A stretch of 64,000 nucleotides of DNA from Gemmatimonas aurantiaca T-27 (GCF_000010305.1 NC_012489.1:682001-746000), one strand, 5' to 3'. Counted from the first letter of the stretch, positions 25,918-34,842 are shown. Notes: a model not told the origin generated them from the sequence alone. Made by a program: numbers and translations.

Positions 25918-27288
25918 TCAGGAGGGCGTGGTGCGCGATGTGGATGCGGACGTCGCGGCGTATGACGCAGCGAGCAGCTCCACCGGATGCACAACGGTTG
26001 TCTCACTGCCGCTCAGCAACAGGCCTGCTCCCATCTGCATCATGCAACCGGGGTTGCCTGATGCCAGCACGGTCGCACGAGTTTCCGCAATGCGCGCCAG
26101 CTTGGGCGCCAGTACGGCGTCCGATGTGCCGGGTTCCACCAGGTTGTAGATGCCGGCCGAGCCGCAGCACTGGTCGGCGTCCTCGAGCGGCACCACGTCG
26201 AGTCCGTCAATGACACTGAGCACCGTGAGCGGTTGGTTGACCACACGCTGCGCGTGCATCTGATGGCACGGCGGGTCGTGCGTGACGCGCAGGCCTCCAG
26301 TCAGCGCACCGCGTGCCGGTCCTACCGCCGCCAGTGCCTCACTGACATCGCGTGTGCGTTCGCTGATGCGCTGCGCACGCGCAGCCCACTCCGGCTCGTC
26401 GTGCAGCAGGTGCGCGTATTGCTTGAGCATCGCGCCACACCCCGCCGCGTTGACCACGATGGTGTCGGCGCCGGAGGCTTCGAACGCCGCGACATTCAGC
26501 CGGGCCAGTGCCTTGGCGCCGTCCATGTCACCGGCGTGCGCATGCAGTGCGCCACAGCAGCGTTGTCCCGGCGCTTCGCAGAGGGCGTATCCGTTGTGGG
26601 ACAGTGCATCCGCCGTGGCCTGATTCACGTGCGAGAACAGGCCCGACATCACGCAGCCTTCCAGCATCGTGGTGCGTCCGCTCACGGGCGACGGAGTGGC
26701 CTGTGGGGCAGGGAGTGTCGGCGAGGCGCCACCATCATGGCGCGCTCGCTGCACCACCGATGACGGCGCGGTGGACGCGAGCATGGCCATGGGAAACGCG
26801 AGGCGGGGCGGCAGCACCTTGGCCAACAGACGTGGCAATCCCGTGGCACGAAACACCCTGGCACCGATCAACGCGGCACGCAGCAGCAGGTGGTGCCGGA
26901 ATACAAAAAGAATGGGTCTTGCGATGAACGGAATGCCACGTGTTGGGGCCATGGTGGCGCGCGTGGCTTCCAGCAACTCGCCGTACGGTACACCCGACGG
27001 GCAGGCCGTTTCGCAGGCACGACAGCCGAGACAGCGATCGATGTGACGCGCGGCCGGATCATCGAGAGCGATGTCTCCTTCCAGCATGCGCCGCATGAGT
27101 ACGATGCGTCCGCGTGGCGAGTCGTTTTCGTCTTCGAGATTGACGTATGTCGGGCAGGCCTGCAGACAGAATCCGCAGTGCACACACGCATCGAGACCTG
27201 CTGCAGCCTGTGCCAGCGGGGTGCCGGGCAATGCGCAGGGCGTCGTTGCAGCGTGGGCGAGATCGCGAGAGCTGGTCGTAGCGCTCAT
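25918..27288 (-). CDS. glcF: Glycolate oxidase iron-sulfur subunit
   Basis: 456 residues. Two 4Fe-4S binding motifs are near the N-terminus: CVHCGFCLQACPTY (about 35-48) and CLGCRACETACPSGVPYG. CCG-domain cysteines follow (CCGALHAHAG, CGAMLKQYAHLL, PPCHQMHAQR, CCGSAGIYN, GNPGCMMQM), as in GlcF and LutA/GlpC relatives. GlcF passes electrons from the flavin of GlcD to the quinone pool. ATG 27288 is chosen; the frame runs on to 27369. It is the third gene of glcD-glcE-glcF, in the standard order. Confidence 0.95.
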   Translation of the reverse strand: MSATTSSRDLAHAATTPCALPGTPLAQAAAGLDACVHCGFCLQACPTYVNLEDENDSPRGRIVLMRRMLEGDIALDDPAARHIDRCLGCRACETACPSGVPYGELLEATRATMAPTRGIPFIARPILFVFRHHLLLRAALIGARVFRATGLPRLLAKVLPPRLAFPMAMLASTAPSSVVQRARHDGGASPTLPAPQATPSPVSGRTTMLEGCVMSGLFSHVNQATADALSHNGYALCEAPGQRCCGALHAHAGDMDGAKALARLNVAAFEASGADTIVVNAAGCGAMLKQYAHLLHDEPEWAARAQRISERTRDVSEALAAVGPARGALTGGLRVTHDPPCHQMHAQRVVNQPLTVLSVIDGLDVVPLEDADQCCGSAGIYNLVEPGTSDAVLAPKLARIAETRATVLASGNPGCMMQMGAGLLLSGSETTVVHPVELLAASYAATSASTSRTTPS

Positions 27289-27331
27289 CACGTCGGGATG
27301 GACAGGTGAAACGTCAGGGGCATGGCCATCA

Positions 27332-28546
27332 TCACACCGGCAATGGTGCGGGTGCGGGGGCCACGGCATCGAGGCGATTGCAGATATCGGTTGGGTCGAG
27401 CGCGCGCTTGATGCCTACTTCGAGCGGCGTACGGGTCGGGTGCTGTCGACGTCCCTGATCGATGGCGATGGCAATGGGATGCGACGCACCAAACGTCGTG
27501 GCCAGGCGCGCGACGGTGCCGAGCGCACGAGTCACCGTGCCCATGACCGCATCGGATTGGTCGGCTGCCTCCGTGAGGTCGACGTCGAATGCCTGTTGCG
27601 CATCCCATCGCGGCAGCACCACCCGCAGCGAACCGCGCAACGGTGAGTAGACGAGTGTGGCCGTGGGGAACGCATCGCGCACGGCGCGCACAAACGGCAC
27701 GGCATCCGACAGTGCGGTGCGCAACCGCAACACCATGGCGTCAGGGGCGGTGACGCGTAGCGCGTCGACTTGTGTGCCGGAGAGCTCCACCAGATCCCGT
27801 GCACCCAGGCGCATCAGACGCTCCCGCAGCGAATCCACGCGGGCGCTATTGCCGCTCACGCGAGCCAGCAGTTGCGGCGCTTCACCCGGCACCAGCATCA
27901 CCTGCATGGGAATCGGCGCGCGGTTGGCGACGAGTGGCGGGATGGCATCACCCAGTTCCGCCGACAAGCGACCACCGATCACCAGATCCCGATGTGGGAT
28001 GGCATGCAGGCGCAGACTGACTTCGGCGATGGCGCCCAGCGTGCCCCAGGCGCCGGTGTGCAGGCGCACCAGGTCGAAGCCCGCCACGTTTTTCACCACG
28101 CGTCCGCCCGCGCGCGTGATGGCCCCCGTGCCTGTGACTACGGTGAGTCCAAGCACCAGGTCACGTACCTGGAGGTCGTCGAGTGCCAGCGGCGCAGGCG
28201 CCGCTGTGGCAATCATTGCACCGATGGTGGACTCGGGTGATCCATACGGCGCCGAGGCCAGCATTTGCCCGTGTTCGGCGGTGATGGCCGCCAATTCATG
28301 CACAGTGGTGCCGGCGCGCACCGTGATCACCAGATCACCCGGTGTGTACTCCACCACACCGGACAGGGCATGAAGCGACAAGGGCGTGGCGTCGACAAAG
28401 GGTCCGCCACCTTGCAACCAGGTCCCGTTGCCCACCAGTCGCACCGGACGATGCGCGTCGTGGTGTTCGCGTATGACGGTGGCCAGTGCGTCCACCGACG
28501 TGGGCGCACGGTCCGCGCTTGCGGCTTCGTTCACGCGCGCCGTCAT
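27332..28546 (-). CDS. glcE: Glycolate oxidase FAD-binding subunit
   Basis: 404 residues, FAD_binding_4 (PCMH) fold: PVRLVGNGTWLQGGGP, GDLVITVRAGTTVHELAA, ASAPYGSPESTIGAMIAT and GGRVVKNVAGFDLVRLHTGAWGTLG. GlcE is a shortened GlcD relative needed for activity of the glycolate dehydrogenase complex. ATG 28546 overlaps the glcD stop (ATGA), so translation is coupled; the in-frame extension to 28651 would run inside glcD. The intergenic distance to glcF is 43 bases. Confidence 0.93.
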   Translation of the reverse strand: MTARVNEAASADRAPTSVDALATVIREHHDAHRPVRLVGNGTWLQGGGPFVDATPLSLHALSGVVEYTPGDLVITVRAGTTVHELAAITAEHGQMLASAPYGSPESTIGAMIATAAPAPLALDDLQVRDLVLGLTVVTGTGAITRAGGRVVKNVAGFDLVRLHTGAWGTLGAIAEVSLRLHAIPHRDLVIGGRLSAELGDAIPPLVANRAPIPMQVMLVPGEAPQLLARVSGNSARVDSLRERLMRLGARDLVELSGTQVDALRVTAPDAMVLRLRTALSDAVPFVRAVRDAFPTATLVYSPLRGSLRVVLPRWDAQQAFDVDLTEAADQSDAVMGTVTRALGTVARLATTFGASHPIAIAIDQGRRQHPTRTPLEVGIKRALDPTDICNRLDAVAPAPAPLPV

Positions 28547-29955
28547 CGACGTACCGCCGGGGTGGCGTGCCATTCGCGACAGGCGTGGACCGGAACGACT
28601 TTGCCGGGATTGGCTCGGCGGTCGGGGTCGAACACCGAGCGCACCCGACACATGGCATCGAGCGAATCAGCGTCGAAGAGCGTCTCCATGTACGGCAGCT
28701 TGTCGAGGCCGACGCCATGTTCGCCGGTAATGGTGCCCCCCACATCGATGCAGGTCTGCATGATGGCCGACATCGCCGCGTGCACCCGCGCGCTCTCGTC
28801 GGCGTCGGCGGCGTTGTACGGAATGTTCGGGTGCAGGTTTCCGTCGCCCGCATGAAAGACATTGCACACCCGTACGTTGTGCCGCGTGCCGATGTCGTTG
28901 ATACGCGCGAGGACTTCGGGAAGTCGTGTGCGTGGCACCACGGCATCCTGCACCACCAGCGCTGGCGCGATGCGGCCCATGGCGCCAAAGGCTTTCTTGC
29001 GACCCTGCCACAACCGCATGCGATCGGCGGGTGCGGTGGCAACGAGCACCCCGCGCGCGCCACACTCGAGGCATGCATCGCGGATGATCGCCACATCTTC
29101 ATCCAATCCGTCGGGGATACCGTCCACTTCACACAGCAGGATCGCGGCGGCATCGGTGGGATAGCCCGCAGCGTACACACTGGCTTCCACCGCCTGGATG
29201 GTGGCGTTGTCCATCATCTCGAGTGCGGCCGGCACGATGCCAGTGGCCACAATGCGCGACACGGCACGTGCCGCTGCATCAACGGAGGGGAAGTCCGCCA
29301 GGAGCGTGTGTACGGCGTCGGGCAGCGGCACGAGGCGTACGGTGATCTCGGTGGCCACACCAAAACATCCTTCGCTGCCGATGAAGGTGCCGAGCAGGTC
29401 GTAACCATCGGGTTCGCCGAAGGCGCTGCCGAGTCGGGTGACAGAGCCATCGGGCAGCACCACCTCACACTCGACGATGTGATTGAGTGTGACGCCGTAC
29501 TTGAGGCAGTGTGGGCCACCAGCATTTTCGGCGACGTTGCCGCCGATGGTGCACACGGTCTGACTCGAGGGATCTGGCGCGTAGTGCAAACCGTAACGCG
29601 CGGCGGCGCGGGACAGCTTGGCGTTCACGACACCGGGTTCCACGCGAGCGATGCGATTGACCGGATCGACTTCGATGATCCGGGTGAGACGGTTGAGGCC
29701 GACGAGCACCACGTTGTCGGCCAGTGCGCCTCCCGAGAGACCGGTGCCGGCACCACGTGGGACAAAGGGGGTGGCCGTGCGGGCCAACTCACCGACGACG
29801 GCAATCAGTTCGTCTTTTGTGCCGGGCAGGACAGCCAGCGATGGCGTGGCGCGGTAGCCAGGCAAGCCATCAGCATCAAAGACCGCCAACTCCTGGCGGC
29901 GTTCCTTCACCCACTGTGGGCCGACGATCGCGGCGAGTGCATCGCGCATCCCCAC
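28543..29955 (-). CDS. glcD: Glycolate oxidase catalytic subunit
   Basis: 470 residues. FAD-binding PCMH motifs PFVPRGAGTGLSGGA and GLHYAPDPSSQTVCTIGGNVAENAGGPHCLKYG. The C-terminal FAD-oxidase domain contains VFHAGDGNLHPNIPY and GTITGEHGVGLDKL, with the conserved His residues. It oxidises glycolate (or D-lactate-type 2-hydroxy acids) to the keto acid. The glcD-glcE-glcF arrangement makes glycolate the best guess. The start is GTG 29955; ATG 29949 six bases on is equally plausible. It is the first gene of the five-gene operon. Confidence 0.95.
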   Translation of the reverse strand: MGMRDALAAIVGPQWVKERRQELAVFDADGLPGYRATPSLAVLPGTKDELIAVVGELARTATPFVPRGAGTGLSGGALADNVVLVGLNRLTRIIEVDPVNRIARVEPGVVNAKLSRAAARYGLHYAPDPSSQTVCTIGGNVAENAGGPHCLKYGVTLNHIVECEVVLPDGSVTRLGSAFGEPDGYDLLGTFIGSEGCFGVATEITVRLVPLPDAVHTLLADFPSVDAAARAVSRIVATGIVPAALEMMDNATIQAVEASVYAAGYPTDAAAILLCEVDGIPDGLDEDVAIIRDACLECGARGVLVATAPADRMRLWQGRKKAFGAMGRIAPALVVQDAVVPRTRLPEVLARINDIGTRHNVRVCNVFHAGDGNLHPNIPYNAADADESARVHAAMSAIMQTCIDVGGTITGEHGVGLDKLPYMETLFDADSLDAMCRVRSVFDPDRRANPGKVVPVHACREWHATPAVRR

Positions 29956-30009
29956 AATCTATCGAGCGTACTCCCCTGAATGGGACCGGTCAGCCCGCGT
30001 CACCACTGG

Positions 30010-30396
30010 TCAATTGATTGGATGGATCAGGTGGACCACTTCGCGCAGGGTGCCCAGATCGAACGGTTTCTGAAGCACGTGTTTGTGCTGCGCCAGCACA
30101 CTGCCTGGTGTCGCATCGTGCACCGCATCGCCCGTGGTCAGGATCACGCGGGCGGCGAGTTCGGGACGGGTCTCTCCGATTTCCCGGACAATTTCATCGC
30201 CGGCCATCTGCGGGAGGTGCAGGTCGCATACGACGACATCGAGGCGGGACTCCCCTTCATCATTGCTCGCGCGCAGCAATTCGAGCGCCTGGGCACCGTC
30301 GGCCGCTTCTTCGACCGTCCAATGTTGGCGTTCAAACCATCGCTTCAGGGCGAACCGGATTCCTGGTTCGTCGTCAACGATCAACACGCGCGGCAC
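30010..30396 (-). CDS. Stand-alone response-regulator receiver protein
   Basis: 128 residues consisting of one receiver domain only. Acidic pair DDE at 8-10, phospho-acceptor Asp in VVVCDLHLP (about 56), Thr in LTTGD and Lys in LQKPF. The GTG start at 30396 has a strong GGGAGG ribosome-binding site. With no output domain, it probably acts by protein-protein contact, as CheY- or Spo0F-type relays do. No kinase gene is adjacent. The hybrid kinase encoded at 44368 ends in its own receiver. It lies 54 bases upstream of glcD and may be transcribed with it. Confidence 0.9.
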   Translation of the reverse strand: MPRVLIVDDEPGIRFALKRWFERQHWTVEEAADGAQALELLRASNDEGESRLDVVVCDLHLPQMAGDEIVREIGETRPELAARVILTTGDAVHDATPGSVLAQHKHVLQKPFDLGTLREVVHLIHPIN

Positions 30397-30416
30397 TGTG
30401 TACCTCCCAAGAACGA

Positions 30417-30455
30417 GAAACGGCGGACCTCCGTCAACGGATGCCCGCCGTTTTC
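30417..30455 (-). terminator. Hairpin after the sigma-factor gene
   Basis: GAAACGGCGG pairs with CCGCCGTTTTC, with an inner TCCGT/ACGGA stem. The minus strand continues TCTCGTTCTT. It lies about 95 bases after the sigma-factor stop and about 20 bases before the receiver gene start, so it probably ends the sigma transcript. Confidence 0.65.
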
Positions 30456-30549
30456 AACATAACCTTCGTTGATTGGCCCAGACAACGTCATCAGCAACTG
30501 CGCGCAAGCTACTCAATGCTGAGCGCGCATGTTGCTGTGGGGCCACTGA

Positions 30550-31458
30550 TCAGGCTGCGCCCCAGAATCCCGAGAGTGCCCGACCATCCGGCGATTCGCG
30601 CAGCTTTTCGAAGGCCCGCTCGCGAATCTGGCGGATGCGCTCACGCGTGACGCCCATGAGTGCCCCGATGCGCTCGAGGGTCATGGCTTCCGCCCCTTCA
30701 TCGAGGCCGTAGTAGAGATAGAGGATCTTGCGTTCACGCGGCGTGAGGTACTTCCGGAACACGCGGTCGATGAACTCACGCATGAGGCGGAAGTCGGTGC
30801 CGTCCTCGATATCGGCATGGGTTTCGCCGGCAAACCGTTCGCCAAGTGTGGAGGCTTCGCGATCCTGTCGATCGATGGGGGCATCGAGCGAAACTTCGGT
30901 GCTGGAGATCTGCCGTGCGTTACGGACCTGTTCGACCGGCTCTTCGAGCAGCTTCGACAACTCGGCGTCCGTGGGCTCACGATTGAGCACTTGCGAGAGG
31001 ATCATCTCGCCGCGGGCCATGCGAATGAGCTGCGAATTCTGATTGAGCGGGATTCGGACGCTGCGGGTCTGTTCGGCCAGCGCCTTGAGTACGGCCTGCC
31101 GGACCCACCACACGGCATAGGAGATGAACTTGACACCCTGATCCGGATCGAATTTCCGGACCGCCTTGAGCAGCCCTTCGTTGCCGATCGCGACCAGTTC
31201 CGACAGGTCGAGTCCATGACCCTGATACTTCTTCACATACGAGATGACGAAGCGCAGGTTCGCCGTCACCAAACGTTCCGCCGCGGCCTCATCGCCTTTC
31301 TGGGCCAGACGGGCCAGTCGACGCTCTTCCGCGGCGTCAGTGATGAGCGGCAGCTTCTGGATGTCGTGCAGGTATTGGTCGAAGGCCGTGGAAGGAGCGG
31401 AACGGAAGAAGCCTTTGGAACGAGCTTCAGAAGTCCTGGTGGCGGCAGCTGCCTGCAT
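30550..31458 (-). CDS. RpoD/RpoS-family sigma-70 factor
   Basis: 302 residues. Region 1.2 (FDQYLHDIQKLPLIT), region 2 (NLRFVISYVKKYQGHGLDLSELVAIGNEGLLKAVRKFDP and FISYAVWWVRQAV), region 3 and region 4.2 (TLERIGALMGVTRERIRQIRERAFEKLR) are all present. The long region 1.1 and the non-conserved insert of E. coli RpoD are missing, as in many group 1 and group 2 sigma factors. It could be the primary sigma factor or a group 2 paralogue; the window cannot decide. It is a single-gene unit with its own terminator. Confidence 0.92.
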   Translation of the reverse strand: MQAAAATRTSEARSKGFFRSAPSTAFDQYLHDIQKLPLITDAAEERRLARLAQKGDEAAAERLVTANLRFVISYVKKYQGHGLDLSELVAIGNEGLLKAVRKFDPDQGVKFISYAVWWVRQAVLKALAEQTRSVRIPLNQNSQLIRMARGEMILSQVLNREPTDAELSKLLEEPVEQVRNARQISSTEVSLDAPIDRQDREASTLGERFAGETHADIEDGTDFRLMREFIDRVFRKYLTPRERKILYLYYGLDEGAEAMTLERIGALMGVTRERIRQIRERAFEKLRESPDGRALSGFWGAA

Positions 31459-31633
31459 ACGCCCTCGCCGTACGTGAACTCGAGATCGGAACCCGAAAGC
31501 CCCGATTGGGTGGGAGCGCCACGATAATGTTCCGGGATGGACCGGTCAACAAGAATTTTCAGAGCATGACATTTCTACGCACTGAACAAACACTTTCGTG
31601 ACAGTAACAGCTCAGCAATTGTGAAAATAGCCG

Positions 31634-31654
31634 AGTAATGTAGTTCGCATTACT
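31634..31654 (-). terminator. Possible aroB terminator
   Basis: AGTAATG (31634-31640) and CATTACT (31648-31654) form a 7-bp stem. The minus strand then reads CGGCTATTTTCAC, a short T run. It lies 55 bases after the aroB stop. The surrounding 31459-31708 region has no gene and must also contain the sigma-factor promoter. Confidence 0.45.
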
Positions 31655-31708
31655 GAGGGACAGGGCGAACTGGAGTGTACGAGTCGGTTGAAGCCCGGTA
31701 GGGTGGCT

Positions 31709-32839
31709 TCAGGTGGTGAGCGCGGCCAGCACGTCCGCCACGAGCGCGTCTTCGACCGGTAGGGCCCATCGACCACCCGCCGGCTCCATCTGCCCGATGG
31801 CCCGCGGGAGGGCGTACCGGGCGGCACCGGCCCGAGCCTTTTTGTCGCCGTGTGTCTCTGCCACCACGGATGCGACGCTGACCCCTGATGGAAGGCGCGC
31901 CGGAAGACCGGCCCGCAGCACACCGTCCTCCACGGCATCGGACAACCCGGGCGATGCCAGCCCCAGTTGCTCGGCCAGACGGGCTTCGGCCACCATGCCC
32001 ATCGCCACCGCATCGCCATGCAGCATGTCGTAGTTCAGCAGCTTTTCGACGGCATGGGCGATGGTGTGCCCAAAATTGAGCACCTGGCGAAGTCCCCCTT
32101 CGCGCACATCTTCGGCGACCACGCGGGCCTTGATGCGCACGCTGTCGGCGATCAGGGCCGTGATCTGCGCGCCGAACTCCGGCGCTGCCGCACCATGGGT
32201 GCGCAACGCGGGAAGTGCCTGCAGCATGCGTTCGTAATAGGCGGCATCGGCAATCACGCCGTGCTTCAGCATTTCCGCGAGACCGGACCGCAGGATGGCC
32301 GGAGGCAGAGAGTGCAGCACACCCGGGTCGATCACCACCGCCGCCGGATTGTGAAAGGCGCCAACCAGATTCTTGCCGTCGGGTGTGTCCACGGCTGTTT
32401 TGCCACCTACCGACGCATCCACCATGGCGAGCAGGGTGGTGGGCACCTGCACCACCGGCAGGCCCCGCATGTAGGTGGCTGCGACAAAGCCGGCGAGGTC
32501 GCACACCACGCCGCCGCCCAGGGCAACGATGGTGGTGTCACGTCCGGCGCCCCAGGCCACGAGGGCATCCGTGAGAGACGCCCAACGGGCACGCGTCTTT
32601 TCCTGTTCGCCGGGGGGAATGGTGAACAACGCACTGCGATCGGCGTCGAACTGCGCGCGTACGGCGGCCGCGTGCGCACCGGCCACCGTGTCATCGGAAA
32701 TGATGGCCACTCGATGAGCCGGCGCGACCTGACGCACGATGCCCGACAGCTCCAGCCGCACACCGGTCTCGCAAAAAACCGGATAGTCGAGTGGCAGATC
32801 GAGAGGCGTACTGCGCACGGTGTTCGACGCCAAAGCCAT
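31709..32839 (-). CDS. aroB: 3-dehydroquinate synthase
   Basis: 376 residues, close to family length. NAD-binding GGGVVCDLAGFVAATYMRG, PTTLLAMVDASVGGKTAVD and KNLVGAFHNP are diagnostic. Metal ligands include the Glu in LRSGLAEMLKHG and the His in LNFGHTIAHAVE. It makes 3-dehydroquinate from DAHP in the shikimate pathway. The start lies 2 bases after the cobalamin adenosyltransferase stop, so both genes form an operon although their pathways differ. Confidence 0.97.
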   Translation of the reverse strand: MALASNTVRSTPLDLPLDYPVFCETGVRLELSGIVRQVAPAHRVAIISDDTVAGAHAAAVRAQFDADRSALFTIPPGEQEKTRARWASLTDALVAWGAGRDTTIVALGGGVVCDLAGFVAATYMRGLPVVQVPTTLLAMVDASVGGKTAVDTPDGKNLVGAFHNPAAVVIDPGVLHSLPPAILRSGLAEMLKHGVIADAAYYERMLQALPALRTHGAAAPEFGAQITALIADSVRIKARVVAEDVREGGLRQVLNFGHTIAHAVEKLLNYDMLHGDAVAMGMVAEARLAEQLGLASPGLSDAVEDGVLRAGLPARLPSGVSVASVVAETHGDKKARAGAARYALPRAIGQMEPAGGRWALPVEDALVADVLAALTT

Positions 32840-32841
32840 GA

Positions 32842-33387
32842 CTACCAGGTCACCTCACCCGCACCGGCACGCAGATTGGCCACTCGGGCCAGCGTGAAGA
32901 GCAGATCGGACAGGCGATTGAGGTAGGTGATCACCAACGCCGGCAACTCAATCTCCTGCGCGAGATGCACCACGCGGCGTTCGGCGCGGCGGCACACCGT
33001 GCGAGCGACATGCAGCGCGGCCGCCTTGGGGGTGCCACCGGGAATGATGAAGCTGCGCAGGGGCTCGAGCTCCTGATCGCACTGGTCGATCGCCCGCTCG
33101 AGTTCCGCGATGCGCTCCTCGTCGATCCGGGCCTTCGCGAGGTGGTCGCGCATCTTGTCGTGATCGGGTGTGGCCAGTAGTGCACCGATCGCGAAGAGGT
33201 CGCGCTGGATGGGAACCAGCACCTCGTCGATTCGAGGCATCACTTCGATACAACGGGCCATCCCCAGCGAGGCATTCAGCTCGTCGACATCGCCATAGGC
33301 TTCGACGCGCGGATGGTCTTTCCCGACCCGTCCTCCGCCGAACAACGCGGTGCCGCCCGTGTCTCCGGTGCGCGTGTAGATCTTCAT
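32842..33387 (-). CDS. Cob(I)alamin adenosyltransferase, PduO type
   Basis: 181 residues. N-terminal MKIYTRTGDTGGTALFGGGRVGKDHPRVEAYGDVDELNA is the ATP-binding signature of the PduO family. The C-terminal VCRRAERRVV...YLNRLSDLLFTLAR carries the conserved Arg and Asn residues. It attaches the adenosyl group to cob(I)alamin to form coenzyme B12. No B12-dependent enzyme or B12 riboswitch is in the window. It is the first gene of a two-gene unit with aroB and starts only 32 bases from the divergent reductase gene. Confidence 0.95.
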   Translation of the reverse strand: MKIYTRTGDTGGTALFGGGRVGKDHPRVEAYGDVDELNASLGMARCIEVMPRIDEVLVPIQRDLFAIGALLATPDHDKMRDHLAKARIDEERIAELERAIDQCDQELEPLRSFIIPGGTPKAAALHVARTVCRRAERRVVHLAQEIELPALVITYLNRLSDLLFTLARVANLRAGAGEVTW

Positions 33388-33388
33388 G

Positions 33389-33401
33389 CCGAATACTAAT
33401 G
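33389..33401. promoter_or_regulatory. Near-palindromic -10-like element between divergent genes
   Basis: The sequence ATACTAAT at 33392-33399 reads ATTAGTAT on the other strand, so each strand offers a -10-like hexamer (TACTAA or TAGTAT). The two start codons (33387 minus, 33420 plus) leave no room for separate promoters. A shared two-way promoter with a very short or absent leader on the cobalamin side is inferred. Confidence 0.35.
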
Positions 33402-33419
33402 GCGACTACCTTTATCACC

Positions 33420-34454
33420 ATGCCAACCCATCCCCTTCGCGACCTGACCATCATCGGCGGTGGCCCCACCGGCCTCTTCGCCCAATTCTACGCCGGCATG
33501 CGTGGTGCTTCCGCGCAGATCGTCGATGCACTGCCTGAACTGGGCGGCCAACTGACGGCCCTCTATCCGGAGAAGTACATCTTCGACGTGGCCGGATACC
33601 CGAAGGTGCTGGCCAAGGACCTGGTCAAAGCCCTGACCGAGCAAGCCTCACAGTTCCATCAGGACACGGGACTGCCGGCGCACCTCGGCAAGCGCATTGT
33701 GGGTCTCGAAGAGGAAGATGGGCATTTTGTGCTCGAGACGGAGACCGATCGGTTTCCCACGAAGGCCGTGGTGATCGCGGCGGGCATTGGCGCATTCAGT
33801 CCACGGCGACTGCCGCAGGCGTTTGCTGGTGAATGGTATGGGCGTGGTGTGCATGCGCTGGTGTCCAACCCCGATGCGTTCCGCGACCGAGATGTGCTGA
33901 TCATCGGCGGCGGCGATTCCGCTTTCGATTGGTGTGCGCAGCTTCGCGAGCGCGCCAAGTCGGTGACACTCATTCACCGCAGCGATCGTTTCCGCGCACA
34001 TGCCGCTACCGTGCAGGAAGTGCATGCGGCCGCTGCGGTGGGCGATGGTCGCGTGAATGTGTTCACGTTCCACGAGCTCGACGCCATTCATGGTGGAGAA
34101 CACATCACCGGGGTCACCCTCAAGGATGTGAAGACCAAGGCCACTCGCGCGATGCCGTGCGACGTGATCCTGCCCATGCTGGGCTATGTCTCCGATCTGG
34201 GCACGCTGCTCGACTGGGGACTGAACATCGAGAAAGACGAGATTCTCGTCACGACCCAGATGGAGACCGGGCGACCGGGCATCTATGCCGCCGGCGATAT
34301 CACGACCTATCCGGGCAAGCTCAAGCTCATTGCGGCCGGCTTCAGTGAGGCGGCGATCGCGGTGAATCAGGCCGTGCACCACATCTACCCGGAGAAGAAG
34401 GTGGCTCCGGGGCATTCGTCCAACCTGGCCATCTTCGGGCAGAAGGACGACTGA
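33420..34454 (+). CDS. Ferredoxin/flavodoxin-NADP+ reductase, YumC type
   Basis: 344 residues, thioredoxin-reductase-like fold. FAD-binding IIGGGPTGLFAQFYAGMRG, then LGGQLTALYPEKYIFDVAGYPK. The NADP-binding LIIGGGDSAFDW is followed by HRSDRFRAH and GIYAAGDITTYPGKLKLIAAGFSEAA. The redox CxxC of true thioredoxin reductases is absent, which places it with the YumC-type reductases that supply reduced ferredoxin or flavodoxin. ATG 33420 is preferred because the upstream ATG 33399 overlaps the probable -10 element; the 33399 form would add 7 residues. Confidence 0.92.
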   Translation: MPTHPLRDLTIIGGGPTGLFAQFYAGMRGASAQIVDALPELGGQLTALYPEKYIFDVAGYPKVLAKDLVKALTEQASQFHQDTGLPAHLGKRIVGLEEEDGHFVLETETDRFPTKAVVIAAGIGAFSPRRLPQAFAGEWYGRGVHALVSNPDAFRDRDVLIIGGGDSAFDWCAQLRERAKSVTLIHRSDRFRAHAATVQEVHAAAAVGDGRVNVFTFHELDAIHGGEHITGVTLKDVKTKATRAMPCDVILPMLGYVSDLGTLLDWGLNIEKDEILVTTQMETGRPGIYAAGDITTYPGKLKLIAAGFSEAAIAVNQAVHHIYPEKKVAPGHSSNLAIFGQKDD

Positions 34455-34842
34455 GGTTCTTCGGAACTGGGGGTGGGTATCCGGCTGGTCGACAGGGGGC
34501 CGCCTGCGGCGGCGATACCGGCAGGATCAACTGCCGGATGTGCGAGCCGGTTGCGCGGCCGATTTCATTGCGGTTCGACCGCACACATCGCCGTGATTGT
34601 TGTTGTTGGCCTCGCGTTGCCTGGAGCAGCGTGAGGCCGTTGTGTTTGAGCCCCGGGATTCGCCAGTCCCGTGTCTCACCGCAGTCCAACATCAGAATGA
34701 CATTGCCCATCGTGCACGGATGCCTGTCGCGCTCACGGCTCGCTGATCCGGCGGTTGATCCTGTCGGTATCGCCGCCGCAGGCGGCCACTCGCTACTCGC
34801 CCCCGCTCCCCAAGCCCGTCGCAATGCGGGGCAAGGCGCCGC
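34455..34842. other. 388-bp gene-free region between convergent genes
   Basis: No credible ORF. Almost all of it is taken up by the inverted-repeat element at 34498-34787. No T-tailed terminator was identified, so the element's arms may end transcription from both sides. Confidence 0.7.
34498..34787. repeat. REPIN- or MITE-like element with 52-bp inverted arms
   Basis: Left arm 34498-34549 and right arm 34736-34787 are inverted copies with four differences. In RNA, two of these would be G-U pairs. Each arm contains a hairpin of its own, GCCGCC-3 nt-GGCGGC (34499-34513 and 34772-34786). The 186-bp centre has a further small hairpin TGCGGT-TCG-ACCGCA at 34569-34583. Two inverted palindromic units around a spacer is the REPIN design; MITEs and structured RNAs are alternatives. 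No target duplication or second copy was noticed in the window. Confidence 0.7.

Noticed and set aside
28486-29979. Open frame of 497 codons on the plus strand
   Set aside because: Antisense to glcD; GlcD motifs on the other strand are unmistakable.
34561-34590. GGTTCGA inside a hairpin, recalling a tRNA T-arm
   Set aside because: The loop is three bases only and no acceptor stem or anticodon arm is present.
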